DNA from: an uncultured Methanoregula sp. | GTDB lineage: Archaea > Halobacteriota > Methanomicrobia > Methanomicrobiales > Methanospirillaceae | Reading direction: 5' to 3' | Assembly: GCF_963677065.1 (NCBI RefSeq) | Contig: NZ_OY781872.1 | Location: 1,607,419-1,671,418 of the forward strand | Length of the DNA stretch: 64,000 bases | In this document: one piece after another, positions 10,731 through 20,063 of the stretch | Layout of the letters: the number at the start of each line of letters is the position of its first letter | How positions within the stretch are numbered: position 1 is the first letter of the stretch | Translations under genes and position numbers: made by a program | Notes under the pieces: model-generated | What the model was told of the DNA's origin: nothing | The model's input: the letters and a program-made list of their open reading frames with translations, nothing else | The model's database searches: none

Positions 10731-10861
10731 AAATTCCTTTCCGCCCTTGTAATAAAATAATCCTTTCTCCCTACAGGCAGATCCGGGGATATCACTTTTT
10801 TGTTCTTTATCATTCACAGACAATAAGATACATAAGTAATATCGGCTAATAGTAAGAGAGC

Positions 10862-10935
10862 GGGGCCATAGGGTAGCCTGGCCATCCTAGGAGACTGGGG
10901 GTCTTCTGACCTGAGTTCAAATCTCAGTGGCCCCA
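10862..10935 (+). tRNA. tRNA-Pro (anticodon GGG)
   Basis: A 74-base cloverleaf. The acceptor GGGGCCA pairs with TGGCCCC, the anticodon arm is GGAGA-CTGGGGG-TCTTC with anticodon GGG, the T loop is TTCAAAT, and the discriminator is A. There is no intron and CCA is not encoded. A TATA-like ACATAAGTAAT lies about 25-30 bases upstream. Confidence 0.95.
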
Positions 10936-10972
10936 TCATTTATTCTCGTCATCCTTCCGGGATGATACCATC

Positions 10973-11845
10973 ATGAAACTCACGGACACCTGTATCGATT
11001 GTTTGTTGTCCCGGGTTGTTTTCGAATGTCAGCTGGCATCTGCCGATCAGGATTGCACCGAGAGGACTCTTGCGGAATGCCGGGATCTTCTGGGGTCGAT
11101 GAAAGACTCATCCCTGCTCCATCCGCAGATCGCCAGTGCGGTTCACCGGAAAGCCTGCGAGATGGTGAAAAACCAGGATCCGTTCCGGGAGCTCAAGAGG
11201 ATCGGCAATGAACAGGCGCTTGCCGTATGCCGGCAGGTGCGGGACACCCTTCCTGCGTTCCGCGATCGCGTGCTTGCCAGTGTCATCGGGAACACGTTCG
11301 ATTATGCGGTCAAGGACCATGACGTTACATCTGATTTCTCCCGTTTCTTTGCACAGGAGTTCAGAAAAGGGCTGGATCGCGATGATACGGACCGGATCCT
11401 CCCGCTCTGCGAAAGGGTGGTCTATCTCACGGATAACTGCGGCGAGATTGTTTTCGATCGGCTGCTTGTGCAGTTCCTCAAATCGCAGGGATCACAGGTG
11501 ACCGTGGCAGTCCGGGATGCACCCATTCTGAATGATGCTACTATGGAAGATGCGCTTGCCCTGGGATTCGACCGGTTCTCCGATCACCTCACCACGACCG
11601 GGGCCGGGGCCGAGATCGGGCTCGATCTCGACAAGATGCCCCCCGATCTCGCCCGGGCCATTGATACCTGCTCAATTATCATCTCCAAAGGAATGGCCAA
11701 CTACGAATCCTTAAGCGAGTACGATTCCCTGCCCCCGGTTGCCTACCTCATGTGCGTCAAGTGCGAGGTTATTGCCGAAGACATCGGCATTCCCCGGGGC
11801 TCAAAGATTGCCCTGTTGAGGGAAGACTCCCGGATAAATCACTGA
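10973..11845 (+). CDS. DUF89 family metal-dependent phosphatase-like protein
   Basis: A 290-residue protein with the DUF89 pattern: an N-terminal TCIDCLLSR, a central YLTDNCGEIVFDRLLVQ block with metal-binding Asp/Asn, RDAPILNDATMEDA, and a C-terminal SKGMANYESL motif. Characterised DUF89 members are Co/Ni-dependent damage-control phosphatases acting on sugar or cofactor phosphates; the substrate here is unknown. It stands alone after tRNA-Pro, with about 160 bases of non-coding DNA downstream. Confidence 0.88.
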   Translation: MKLTDTCIDCLLSRVVFECQLASADQDCTERTLAECRDLLGSMKDSSLLHPQIASAVHRKACEMVKNQDPFRELKRIGNEQALAVCRQVRDTLPAFRDRVLASVIGNTFDYAVKDHDVTSDFSRFFAQEFRKGLDRDDTDRILPLCERVVYLTDNCGEIVFDRLLVQFLKSQGSQVTVAVRDAPILNDATMEDALALGFDRFSDHLTTTGAGAEIGLDLDKMPPDLARAIDTCSIIISKGMANYESLSEYDSLPPVAYLMCVKCEVIAEDIGIPRGSKIALLREDSRINH

Positions 11846-12003
11846 CCCGGTGCAAACGGGAAGATATCCCTGCCTGTACGTTATTACCGGCTAAGCTGAG
11901 TTTCCCGCGTTTTTTTACAGATTAATCATGAAACCGCCCGTTTTACCAAGGGTAAATCCAAAAATTCCATAAGATTTTATCCTTCAGCACGTGAACACTG
12001 ATC

Positions 12004-12465
12004 ATGGTACTTCCAGATATGGGGATGTCCTTGGGATGGCTGCTCATTGTTGGCGGCGCCGTCCTGCTGCTTGTCGAAGTGCACAGCCCGGGGTTCTTTG
12101 CAACGGTACCTGCAACAGTCATGATCATTCTTGGGATCCTGCAGCTCGCAGGATTTGATATTGCCAACCCGTGGATGGGTGGCATTGTCGGGATTGTTAC
12201 TGCACTGTGTGCTGCAGGCTTTACCGTCTGGATGTACGGGAAGATCACTCCCAATGCAAGCCCGACCACGGTCAGCCGCGATTCGCTGATCGGCAAGACC
12301 GGCCGGGTGAAAGTGGCTGTCGATTCAGCGAGCTTGTCCGGCAAAGTGATCATCGGCTCAACTGAGTGGAGCGCCCATTCACGGGGACCTACAATTCCCG
12401 TCAATGCCGAAGTGAAGGTCATCGACTCCGAAGGAGTCCATATTGTTGTTGAAGAGGTAGCATAA
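12004..12465 (+). CDS. NfeD family membrane protein
   Basis: A 153-residue short-form NfeD: three hydrophobic segments in the first 80 residues (GWLLIVGGAVLLLVEVHSPG, a second around ATVMIILGILQL, a third around GIVGIVTALCAAGFTV), then a C-terminal OB-fold (residues 90-153) with SLIGKTGRVKVAVDSASLSGKV. NfeD proteins pair with stomatin-type SPFH proteins in membranes. The gene ends one base before such a gene starts, which supports the assignment. The long-form protease domain is absent. Confidence 0.9.
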   Translation: MVLPDMGMSLGWLLIVGGAVLLLVEVHSPGFFATVPATVMIILGILQLAGFDIANPWMGGIVGIVTALCAAGFTVWMYGKITPNASPTTVSRDSLIGKTGRVKVAVDSASLSGKVIIGSTEWSAHSRGPTIPVNAEVKVIDSEGVHIVVEEVA

Positions 12466-12466
12466 C

Positions 12467-13549
12467 ATGGCATTTATCGAAACGCTCATCATCATATTCC
12501 TGATCCTTGTCATTGTCGCGATCTTTGCAAAAGGTGTCGTGATCGTCCAGCCGTACGAACAGGGACTCCAGATCCGTCTTGGCCAGTACGTGGGACGGAT
12601 GAATCCCGGTTTCCGCTGGGTTGTTCCGTTTGTAAGCGACGTCACCAAACTCGATCTCAGGACACAGGTCATGGAGGTTCCGAGCCAGGAAGTGATCACC
12701 AAGGACAACTCGCCGACGAATGTCGATGCAATCGTGTACGTGCGGGTCATCGATCCCGAGAAAGCTTATTTCGAGGTTTCGAATTACCGTCTCGCAACCG
12801 TTGCGCTGGCCCAGACCAGCCTCCGTGGCATCATCGGCGACATGGAACTCGACGAGGTGCTCTATAACCGGGATGTCATCAACACCAAGCTCCGGGACAT
12901 CCTCGACCGCGAGACCGACCAGTGGGGTGTCAAAGTCGAGCGTGTCGAGATCAAGGAAGTGGACCCGGTCGAAGCTGTCAAGAATGCGATGACCGAACAG
13001 ACTGCCGCAGAGCGTGCAAGAAGAGCAGCAATCCTGCGGGCAGACGGTGAAAAGCGATCGGCAATCTTGAAAGCCGAGGGTCTCCGGCAGAGCATGATCC
13101 TTGAAGCAGAAGGAGAGCGGCAGAGCAAGGTGCTCCGGGCTGAGGGTGAACGGCTCTCGAAAATCCTCCAGGCCCAGGGTGAAGCGCAGGGACTCCGGAT
13201 CCTGTCCGTGGGTGCAGCCCCGCTTGACCGGAAAGCGATCACCGTCCTCTCTCTGGATGCCCTCAAGACCATGGCGAACGGGCAGGCCACGAAGATCATC
13301 TTCCCGTTCGAGATCTCCGAGCTGATCCGCCAGGGAGCAAAGTTCCTCGGTGCAAAGGATGAGTCTCCCGATGAAGTTGCAGCAAGGCCGGTCATGGATG
13401 ACAATATTCTCGGTGTGATCCCGAGACCGGAGACGGTTGATGCCATCCTCAAGGAGATCCAGGACGCGGTTCCGAAAGTAACCGAAGACGAGCTCAAGGA
13501 TACGAGCAAGCGTAAGGTTCCCCCGGCCTCGGACGGGAAAGAGGAGTAA
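12467..13549 (+). CDS. SPFH/Band 7 (stomatin-like) membrane protein
   Basis: A 360-residue prohibitin/stomatin family protein: an N-terminal hydrophobic anchor (residues 4-25), the PHB domain with VIVQPYEQGLQIRLGQYVGRMNPGF, then an alanine- and glutamate-rich coiled coil with repeated ILxAEGxRQS/ERxS motifs, and a charged tail. It forms oligomeric membrane scaffolds. A GAGGT Shine-Dalgarno lies inside the end of nfeD, so the two genes form an operon. The long open frame on the opposite strand is a codon-bias shadow. Confidence 0.95.
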   Translation: MAFIETLIIIFLILVIVAIFAKGVVIVQPYEQGLQIRLGQYVGRMNPGFRWVVPFVSDVTKLDLRTQVMEVPSQEVITKDNSPTNVDAIVYVRVIDPEKAYFEVSNYRLATVALAQTSLRGIIGDMELDEVLYNRDVINTKLRDILDRETDQWGVKVERVEIKEVDPVEAVKNAMTEQTAAERARRAAILRADGEKRSAILKAEGLRQSMILEAEGERQSKVLRAEGERLSKILQAQGEAQGLRILSVGAAPLDRKAITVLSLDALKTMANGQATKIIFPFEISELIRQGAKFLGAKDESPDEVAARPVMDDNILGVIPRPETVDAILKEIQDAVPKVTEDELKDTSKRKVPPASDGKEE

Positions 13550-13561
13550 TCTCCTCAAGGA

Positions 13562-13592
13562 AAATTGAATTTTTTATCTCATTTTTTTTAAA
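13562..13592 (+). terminator. T-rich terminator after the NfeD/SPFH operon
   Basis: The region just after the SPFH stop holds T6 and T8 tracts on the plus strand without a strong stem, the usual form of archaeal termination signals. The following 230 bases to 13818 hold no gene that I can see. Confidence 0.5.
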
Positions 13593-13818
13593 TTCCGGCA
13601 ATTTCAGTCTTTCATTTTCGATTGTCTCCCTCGTTTTTCTGAAAGCCTATCGCCAGTCAACGTTCGCAGTCACACCCTGTCCGTTCCATCCTTGTGGTTT
13701 TGGGAATGGGGATATATTATGGAGACCTGCCCGATCAGCCCTCAATAGGGATCCGGCGTATCCCTTCGGCTATCCATCGCTCTCCCTTAAACCATAGCGC
13801 TGATATAAAAAAGAAAAA

Positions 13819-15150
13819 TTACCGGGGGAGGTTCATCATATACGGCAGGATCATCACGGCAAGGAGCACGGCCAGCATCACGTAACTTATTGCGCTGACC
13901 ACGTAGCCGGAATACTTGATGAGCCCACGCCGGTCCAGCAGCCGCTCAACCGCTTCCTTGAGGATGAGACCCCCGTCGAGCGGAAGGAGGGGAAGCGCGT
14001 TGAATGTCCCGACAACAAGATTGAACCACCCGCACCAGAAGAGGATCTGGATGACAAGCCAGAACTGGGGAAACGGCACCTGCCACATGATGGTATCCAC
14101 TGTGTCGACCGTCAGGAGGGCAAACTGGCTCCAGCTGGCCGGGTCCATGATCGTATAGAGCGGTACAGCGAGGAGAATGACGATGCCTACCGGCTGGTAC
14201 AGGAGGCCGAACTGCTCCTTGACGGCCGGAGCATCATAATACGTGACTCCCATGAACCCGCTCGTCCGGGTGCCTAACTCTTTTGGCCAGGAGGTGAGCG
14301 TCAGGGTATGCGATTCGGGTTTTCCTTTATTATCCAGGACCAGCGTGACCTGATCTCCGGGTTTCGTGGTATTCAGGATTGAAGCAACCTGATCCCTTGT
14401 ATTCACATGAATCCCGTTTACTTCCAGGATAACCGAATTCGGGGGAACACCTGCCTGGTATGCCGGGGAATCCACGTACACCCCGTGTACAAGCGGAGTG
14501 CTGAGCGGCACGGCAAGCCCGAGAAGCAGAACGATTGCTGCAAAGCAGAGTACACCCATAAGGATGTTGTTGGTGATACCGGCACCAAACATCCTCATCT
14601 TGGCAAGACCCCGGCTTTTCTCCTGGTCCTCCTCGTCCGGCTCAACAAATGCCCCTATGGGGATCACGGCGAGCAGGACTCCCATGGTCTTTACCCGGAT
14701 CCCTTCCACCCGGCAGAGAATGGCATGGCCGAATTCGTGGACGATCATCGTGATGATGAGCCCGAACCAGACTGCAAACGTGAACGGGATAAAATCGTTC
14801 ACCCCCGGTATGGCAAGCACGTTCTTGGGATCGTTTGCCATGGTGAGCGCCGGCCGCTGGGTGACAATATTCTGGGCGGCGACAAGGAGCATGACCGTCA
14901 TCAGGACCGAGACCACGATGACCATGAGCACGCCCAGCGTCCCATAGAGGCGCAGGAATGTGCTGAAGGGGAGGAACCTGTCGAAAAACCCGACTTTCTC
15001 GGTTTTTATCGCCATCAGCGGACCGTAAAATGTGATATGATCCTGCCAGAGTTTTCTCTTGTGAATATAGTATGCTATGAGAGCATACGCTGCTACGAGA
15101 AGAAGGATGAGGAGGATCCAGTCCATCACTATAGCTGGCATGTTCAGCAA
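13819..15150 (-). CDS. site-2 protease family (M50) membrane metalloprotease with PDZ domain
   Basis: A 443-residue polytopic membrane protein. The zinc motif HEFGH is at residues 138-142 inside the hydrophobic stretch WFGLIITMIVHEFGHAILC, a PDZ-like domain spans roughly 215-290 (VDSPAYQAGVPPNSVILEVNG), and the second metal motif LPLLPLDGG is near residue 400. Such proteases cut transmembrane regulators. The start could be at 15150 or at the ATG three codons later. It is the only gene on this strand here and is followed upstream by the repeat region at 15.3-15.6 kb. Confidence 0.92.
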   Translation of the reverse strand: MLNMPAIVMDWILLILLLVAAYALIAYYIHKRKLWQDHITFYGPLMAIKTEKVGFFDRFLPFSTFLRLYGTLGVLMVIVVSVLMTVMLLVAAQNIVTQRPALTMANDPKNVLAIPGVNDFIPFTFAVWFGLIITMIVHEFGHAILCRVEGIRVKTMGVLLAVIPIGAFVEPDEEDQEKSRGLAKMRMFGAGITNNILMGVLCFAAIVLLLGLAVPLSTPLVHGVYVDSPAYQAGVPPNSVILEVNGIHVNTRDQVASILNTTKPGDQVTLVLDNKGKPESHTLTLTSWPKELGTRTSGFMGVTYYDAPAVKEQFGLLYQPVGIVILLAVPLYTIMDPASWSQFALLTVDTVDTIMWQVPFPQFWLVIQILFWCGWFNLVVGTFNALPLLPLDGGLILKEAVERLLDRRGLIKYSGYVVSAISYVMLAVLLAVMILPYMMNLPR

Positions 15151-15342
15151 GATAAAGCGTTACTATGGCGCATATTTTCTGCTCCGACTGAAATAAAATT
15201 CTCTCACGGCTCGATTTTGGTACGATGAAACCATTCTGATTCGTGTCTGCATGTGGTTCTGCGCTATACCCGGTAAATAAGAACCGGTTATTTTTTTCAT
15301 TCGCTGCCAATCGCAATTTTTCAGCCAGACCGTACCGGAAAA

Positions 15343-15585
15343 TTTTCAATCAGGGTTTGACTGAAAAATAAAAATCAAGGTTTGATTGATCCAGAATAAA
15401 TTTTCAATCGCGATCCTGATCGCGATTAAAATTCTGAAATCGAAGTCTGCTTGAAAATAAAAAATCAAAGTCTGCTGAAAACTTTTCAATCAAGGTTCGA
15501 TTGAAAAATAAAAATCAAGGTTTGATTGATCCAGAATAAATTTTCAATCGCGATCAAAATTCCGGAATCAAAGTCTGCTTGAAAA
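15343..15585. repeat. short tandem array with 25-bp period and inverted-repeat units
   Basis: Seven copies of a core AATCRRRGTYYGMTTGA begin at 15348, 15373, 15438, 15463, 15488, 15513 and 15566; four of the six steps are exactly 25 bases. A 54-base block is identical at 15362-15415 and 15502-15555. Many units fold on themselves (AATCAA/TTGATT; TTTTCAATC/GATTGAAAA), and 15406-15427 is a palindrome with 10-base arms AATCGCGATC/GATCGCGATT. The AT-rich block fills the gap between the protease and RNase HII genes. No protein is encoded in it. Confidence 0.85.
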
Positions 15586-15657
15586 AACTGCAGGATAATA
15601 CCTGTACTAACTACTTTTTGGGAAAATGCGATGAGGGCTTTTTGGATCCCGCACTGC

Positions 15658-16296
15658 TCAGAAATCCAGGAGACTTCTCTGGGATCGCTGTGCAAGGAGA
15701 TTTTCGACCGTCTTCCAGCTCCTGCGGGCAATGGGTGGGGGCATTTTGTGCTCTTCGATATATGCGGACAAGTACCTTATGGTGATCGGGTCCGACGGGT
15801 ACCCGCTGCCGATCTCCCCGTATTTTTTCGAAAGTTTGGTGATTTCCCGGTCGCGGACAACCTTTGCAACGATACTGGCCGCCGACACGATGGCAAATTT
15901 CTGGTCTGCATGATGTTCCGAGACGATCTCGCAGGGTTTGTCAAGGCTCCGTTTCACGGTCTCGGCATAGCGGAAGGTATTGACATCGCAGGCATCCACG
16001 TAGGCAAGGGCCGGGGCAATTTTGTTGATTGCCTGGGCGTGGGCGCGGGCAACGGCCGCATTCATGGTCATCTCCGTGCGGACCCGGTCGATATCCTGCG
16101 CATCCAGCTGTATCACCGCGACTCTGCACTGTTTGCGGATCAGGGGATACAGCCGCTCGCGCTCATGGGCCGATAATTCCTTTGAGTCTTTCACGCCAAG
16201 CCCATCCAGCACGGATTCCTTTGCCACTCCGACCGCCGCAATCACCATCGGGCCCAGCACGGATCCCTTCCCCGCCTCATCCACGCCGCATATCAC
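15658..16296 (-). CDS. rnhB: ribonuclease HII
   Basis: Cleaves RNA in RNA/DNA hybrids and misincorporated ribonucleotides. The N-terminal CGVDEAGKGSVLGPMV holds the first catalytic Asp and Glu, and YVDACDV holds a further catalytic Asp. The GTG at 16296 gives a 212-residue protein starting VICGVDEAGKG as in relatives; an ATG at 16326 would add ten residues without family support. It is divergent from the TrkA gene, leaving a 53-base shared promoter region if the GTG is used. Confidence 0.93.
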   Translation of the reverse strand: MICGVDEAGKGSVLGPMVIAAVGVAKESVLDGLGVKDSKELSAHERERLYPLIRKQCRVAVIQLDAQDIDRVRTEMTMNAAVARAHAQAINKIAPALAYVDACDVNTFRYAETVKRSLDKPCEIVSEHHADQKFAIVSAASIVAKVVRDREITKLSKKYGEIGSGYPSDPITIRYLSAYIEEHKMPPPIARRSWKTVENLLAQRSQRSLLDF

Positions 16297-16349
16297 ACGC
16301 AGAAGTTGATGCGCAAGATATTTCAATGCCGATGATGGAACCGGTAGGC

Positions 16350-17018
16350 ATGTACATCATCATCGTGGGGCTTGGGGGAATAGGGAGAAATCTTGCAAAA
16401 CTGGCAGTCGAGCACGCACATAATGCGGTGGTCATCGACCAGGACGAGGCCCGGTGCAGCGAGGTCCTGGAACACTACGATGTACTTGCGGTGACCGGCA
16501 ATGCAACCGACAAGACCATCCTTGAAGAAGCAGGAATCGACCGGGCCGATGCGCTGATCGCGACAACCAGCGACGATGCCGTCAACCTGATGACCTGCTG
16601 GCTGGCAAAGAAATTCCGGGTACCGAACGTGGTTGCCATTGTCAACCAGCCCTCCCATTCCGACTTTTTCAAGGAAGTGGGGGTCCGGATCAGCGAGAAC
16701 CCCGATGAACTTGTCGCATCCCGGCTTTACTACTGGACGCAGAACCCCCAGCTCCAGCAACTGGCATCGATTCCCGGCGGCTCCATCTTCGAGATCGTTG
16801 CTGAAACGGGCTCTCCCATAGTCGGTCACGAGATCCGCGAGCTCAAGGTCAAGGATTTCGTCTTCATTGCAATCCGGCGCTCAAACGGCGAACTGATCAT
16901 CCCGAGCGGCAATGTGAAGATCCAGGCCGGGGATATTTTTACGGTCTTTACCAAAAAAGAGGCCGAAGCCGACTGCCTCCGGCTCCTCAACAAACAGCTT
17001 AAAAAATCAGCGGAGTGA
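16350..17018 (+). CDS. TrkA-type K+ uptake regulator, NAD-binding
   Basis: A 222-residue RCK protein: the N-terminal Rossmann fold starts [17 protein letters not shown] and continues with VIDQDEARC and [13 protein letters not shown]; the C-terminal TrkA-C domain covers about residues 140-222. It would gate a Trk/Ktr potassium channel in the cytoplasm, but no channel gene is adjacent. The longer in-frame extension upstream lies over rnhB and is rejected. The last 12 bases overlap the convergent lipid reductase gene. Confidence 0.92.
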   Translation: MYIIIVGLGGIGRNLAKLAVEHAHNAVVIDQDEARCSEVLEHYDVLAVTGNATDKTILEEAGIDRADALIATTSDDAVNLMTCWLAKKFRVPNVVAIVNQPSHSDFFKEVGVRISENPDELVASRLYYWTQNPQLQQLASIPGGSIFEIVAETGSPIVGHEIRELKVKDFVFIAIRRSNGELIIPSGNVKIQAGDIFTVFTKKEAEADCLRLLNKQLKKSAE

Positions 17019-18203
17019 TGCCGCGAGCGCCCCAAGCTCGAGCACCAGTTTCGGGTTGACCCGGATAATCTCTTTTACCAGGGTTAAGGTTGTGAATTCC
17101 TTGAGATTGAGTTTTGAGACCGAGTGGATGATCTCGTTGAGTTTCTCATCGGACTGTTTTATCAGGTATTCCTTGATGTGGTAATTGCGCTCGATGGCTT
17201 TTCCCATCTTTGAGGCACGCCATTCCTTGTCGTATTTCATCAGGGCTTTCTTCGAGACGTCGCCCTTTCCGATACAGTCCGCTGCAACAGTGGCAGCGAG
17301 CCTGCCCGTGTACATGGCATTGTAGATACCGCCGCCCGTCAGGGGGTCAACCACGCGGGCCGCATCGCCGGTGATCAGGAGACCGTCGGCAACCGTGCAG
17401 GGAAGCGGACGGCAGACCGAGACTCCGCCGGGGATGTACTCAATGGTCTTGCCGTGCGGGAAGGTCTTCTTGACGAACTTGTCGAGGTAGTCCTTTGCCC
17501 GGTGCCCATCGCCGCTCTTCTTTCCGGAGATGCCGATCCCGACGTTTGCCGCCCGCTTGCCTTTCGGGAAGACCCAGAGGTAACCTTCAGGAGCAACATC
17601 GTTACCCAGGTAAAAGACCGTGGAATGTTCATCAATGTCGATATCGGTCATCACGTACTGGACCGAGCTCATGATCTCGCGGACCGGGACGGTCGTGTCC
17701 ACGCCGCACCATCTCGAAAACTTGGACTCGACCCCGTCCGCTGCAATAACAACCTCGGCGCGGACGCTTGAGATCTTGCCGCAGTACTCGATCTTTGCAC
17801 CTTTGACAAATCCGTTCTCGATAATGGGTGCTGCTGCCCGGGATTTGACGGCAACATCGGCACCGGCCTCGGAAGCTTTCCAGACCAGCTCACGGTCGAA
17901 GAACTTGCGGTCGAGAACGTACCCGACCTTGCTGCCGGCAAGTTCGGACTCGAGTTTCATGACAAAGCCATCCGGAGCAACAACGGTTGCGCCGGTCATC
18001 TCGGCTGAGATCCAGCGGTAGTCCGGTTCGATGAACTCCTGGAGGCCGTCCTGTCCTATCCCCTCGGCACACCTTACCGGTGCACCAATCGCCGGGCGTT
18101 TCTCGACAATGCAGGCAGAGAGTCCTTTCTCCACTGCCGTCTTTGCTGCCAGTGCGCCGGCAGGGCCGCCGCCGATGACGAGAACGTCGTACTTACTTTT
18201 CAT
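17007..18203 (-). CDS. geranylgeranyl reductase family flavoprotein (archaeal lipid saturation)
   Basis: A 398-residue FAD enzyme. The dinucleotide fold [14 protein letters not shown] is at residues 6-19, and [20 protein letters not shown] is the second FAD motif. The family includes digeranylgeranylglycerophospholipid reductase, which saturates the isoprenoid chains of archaeal membrane lipids. The first 11 bases overlap the end of a two-cluster ferredoxin gene, its probable electron donor. Exact substrate is inferred from family. Confidence 0.9.
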   Translation of the reverse strand: MKSKYDVLVIGGGPAGALAAKTAVEKGLSACIVEKRPAIGAPVRCAEGIGQDGLQEFIEPDYRWISAEMTGATVVAPDGFVMKLESELAGSKVGYVLDRKFFDRELVWKASEAGADVAVKSRAAAPIIENGFVKGAKIEYCGKISSVRAEVVIAADGVESKFSRWCGVDTTVPVREIMSSVQYVMTDIDIDEHSTVFYLGNDVAPEGYLWVFPKGKRAANVGIGISGKKSGDGHRAKDYLDKFVKKTFPHGKTIEYIPGGVSVCRPLPCTVADGLLITGDAARVVDPLTGGGIYNAMYTGRLAATVAADCIGKGDVSKKALMKYDKEWRASKMGKAIERNYHIKEYLIKQSDEKLNEIIHSVSKLNLKEFTTLTLVKEIIRVNPKLVLELGALAASLR

Positions 18204-18369
18204 TGACTACCTCCAGGGCGCCAAGGGGGCAGACTTTTGCGCAGACTCCGCAGCTGGTGCAGTTCTTCTCCACGGACAGGTACGCATCGATCAGTTCAAG
18301 GGCTCCTTCCGGGCAGACCGATACGCAACATCCGCAATATCCACAGATATCCCGATGTACTTTGAGCAT
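18193..18369 (-). CDS. two-[4Fe-4S] ferredoxin, partner of the lipid reductase
   Basis: A short 58-residue gene on the minus strand. It holds two complete cluster motifs, [12 protein letters not shown] and [12 protein letters not shown], 26 residues apart. It begins at the ATG at 18369 and its stop lies 11 bases inside the start of the geranylgeranyl reductase gene, so the two are translationally coupled. Reduction of archaeal lipid double bonds needs a low-potential donor, which this protein would supply. Confidence 0.92.
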   Translation of the reverse strand: MLKVHRDICGYCGCCVSVCPEGALELIDAYLSVEKNCTSCGVCAKVCPLGALEVVNEK

Positions 18370-18521
18370 TAACTTATCATGTTGGTGTCATTCTCCATTA
18401 ATATTTACGATTAAAAAAGGAAAATCCGGCAGACCGGACAGGGGTTTTACTCTTGCGTTTCCTACCCCGGATACTTCCTGAAATACTCGGGGGTTCTTTG
18501 TGCGGACCCCTGCAGCCCCGG

Positions 18522-19904
18522 TTAAACGGTGGTATAGATCTTCACGTTCCCGTGCGGCAGGGTTGTATTCCGTACAAGAACCTGTTTCCCGTCCTTGTAA
18601 ATTTCAACAATCATATTCTTTGTCAGAGAATCGCTTTTGTCTATCGAGCTCTCAATCACGCCGTCGGTCATTGAGAGCTGGTAGAACTGGTCCCCCGATC
18701 CCGTGATCTGCCTCCAGTCCCCGTTTGCACCAATCGATCCGGAGAATGTTCCGGGATATGCAACACGTACCCAGATTCCCGTTGGTGGTACCGAGTGCAG
18801 GGTAAGGGATGGATCCGGTGTGGGCACGGCAACAGCCGCCGCAGGAGTCGGGGTGGGGAGCTCGCTGTACCCCACGGGAAGCCCGACCGGGGTATGGATC
18901 TCGGTTATACCGAACGGTCGCTTTGTCTCGCTCCTCGAGACAAGGGAACCGCCATTATAGATCTCCACTTCCAGCAGATCGGCCGATCCGTCTCCCTTCT
19001 CAACAGAACCGTCTATGGTGGTATTCTGGAACGGCAGCGCGAGATACTGGGTCCCTGAACCGTTCACCCCGATCCTCCGGCCGTCTCCCCCAAGAGAACC
19101 GGAATAATGGGCCGGGTACGAGATCTTTGCCCAGATCCCTTGTTTGGGCAGACTCGTAATCCTCCCGTTATCTGCCGGAGTCGGGACGGGCGATGCAGTG
19201 GTTGTTGGTACCGCGGTTGTGATAACTTCGGTTGGAACCGGGGTTGTCAGTTCGGCAGGAACCGCCGTGGGTTGCGGAGTGATACCCTGTTCAGCCTGAG
19301 TTTTTCCTGCATTCAGTACCTGCCCTGCCATGAATGCGCCTCCGATGATAACTGCCAGCGCAACCAGAATCAGTACAAATGTGCCAAACGAGGATCTCTC
19401 GGGATTATCCTCGGGTGGAAGCTGCCTGGGCTGCCAGGGTCTTCCGGCAACCGTCCGGTCCGATACAGGATTGCGGCTGCCCGGTTCTTCCTCAACCTTG
19501 AGGCTCGGGCTCACTGCTGCCATCCGGCTCTTGGGGGTTCTGGCACTCAGAATGCCATTATTCTGGAGGGGGATTTCCTGCTCGTTGAAGAGTGCGATGC
19601 ATTTTTCGAGATCATGGATATTCTGGCCGCCCGGCTGGTAGACAAATACTATCTCTATGATCTGCTGCCCGCCATCCGGCTGGTTGATGGTGATTGTCAG
19701 GACAGGTTCGTGGATAGCGTTCACGCTCGCGACAACAAGAGCGATGTCCGTATACGGGATATCCCGGTAGACCCGCTCGGTTTCGCGTTCAACCAGAATG
19801 ACTCGTCTGCTGGTGAGAACCGCTTCGCACCGGGTACCGTTGATAATTATCTTTGAGACTTTTTTCTGGATGGACTCATCGCTGTCTAGATTCAAGCTGT
19901 CCAT
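18522..19904 (-). CDS. membrane-anchored protein with PH-like head and two extracellular repeats
   Basis: A 460-residue protein of unknown function. Residues 1-110 look like a small PH-type domain (ILVERETERVYRDIPYTDIALV). One membrane helix lies near 175-197 (FVLILVALAVIIGGAFMAGQVL), followed by a Pro/Thr-rich linker. Two homologous repeats of about 90 residues then follow, each opening GIWxxxxYPxxxSGSxGxxG and ending with a GxxxIxT strand; a second Pro/Thr linker separates them. The topology suggests a cytoplasmic head and an outside sensor or adhesin. It is monocistronic. Confidence 0.8.
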   Translation of the reverse strand: MDSLNLDSDESIQKKVSKIIINGTRCEAVLTSRRVILVERETERVYRDIPYTDIALVVASVNAIHEPVLTITINQPDGGQQIIEIVFVYQPGGQNIHDLEKCIALFNEQEIPLQNNGILSARTPKSRMAAVSPSLKVEEEPGSRNPVSDRTVAGRPWQPRQLPPEDNPERSSFGTFVLILVALAVIIGGAFMAGQVLNAGKTQAEQGITPQPTAVPAELTTPVPTEVITTAVPTTTASPVPTPADNGRITSLPKQGIWAKISYPAHYSGSLGGDGRRIGVNGSGTQYLALPFQNTTIDGSVEKGDGSADLLEVEIYNGGSLVSRSETKRPFGITEIHTPVGLPVGYSELPTPTPAAAVAVPTPDPSLTLHSVPPTGIWVRVAYPGTFSGSIGANGDWRQITGSGDQFYQLSMTDGVIESSIDKSDSLTKNMIVEIYKDGKQVLVRNTTLPHGNVKIYTTV

Positions 19905-20063
19905 TGCATCACATCTACTCTATTTTTCCTCAATAAATATTAATCCAGAAGAATTATTCTCCCAACGTGAAGAACTGCAGAAGAGTTAAGGCAGTTATTC
20001 CCGGAAGACCTGTTCCGGGAATAAGCTCTGCGTTTCCTGCCAAATCCCTGCCAGTTCTGCTAT

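Noticed and set aside
12419..13558. 379-residue minus-strand open frame opposite the SPFH gene
   Set aside because: Shadow of the repetitive charged coiled coil; low-complexity His/Asp/Leu-rich product.
14407..15228. 273-residue plus-strand open frame opposite the site-2 protease
   Set aside because: Antisense to a gene with clear catalytic motifs; His/Asp-rich product without a domain.
15343..15585. CRISPR array
   Set aside because: The units are degenerate and directly adjacent with no unique spacers of constant length, and no cas genes are nearby.
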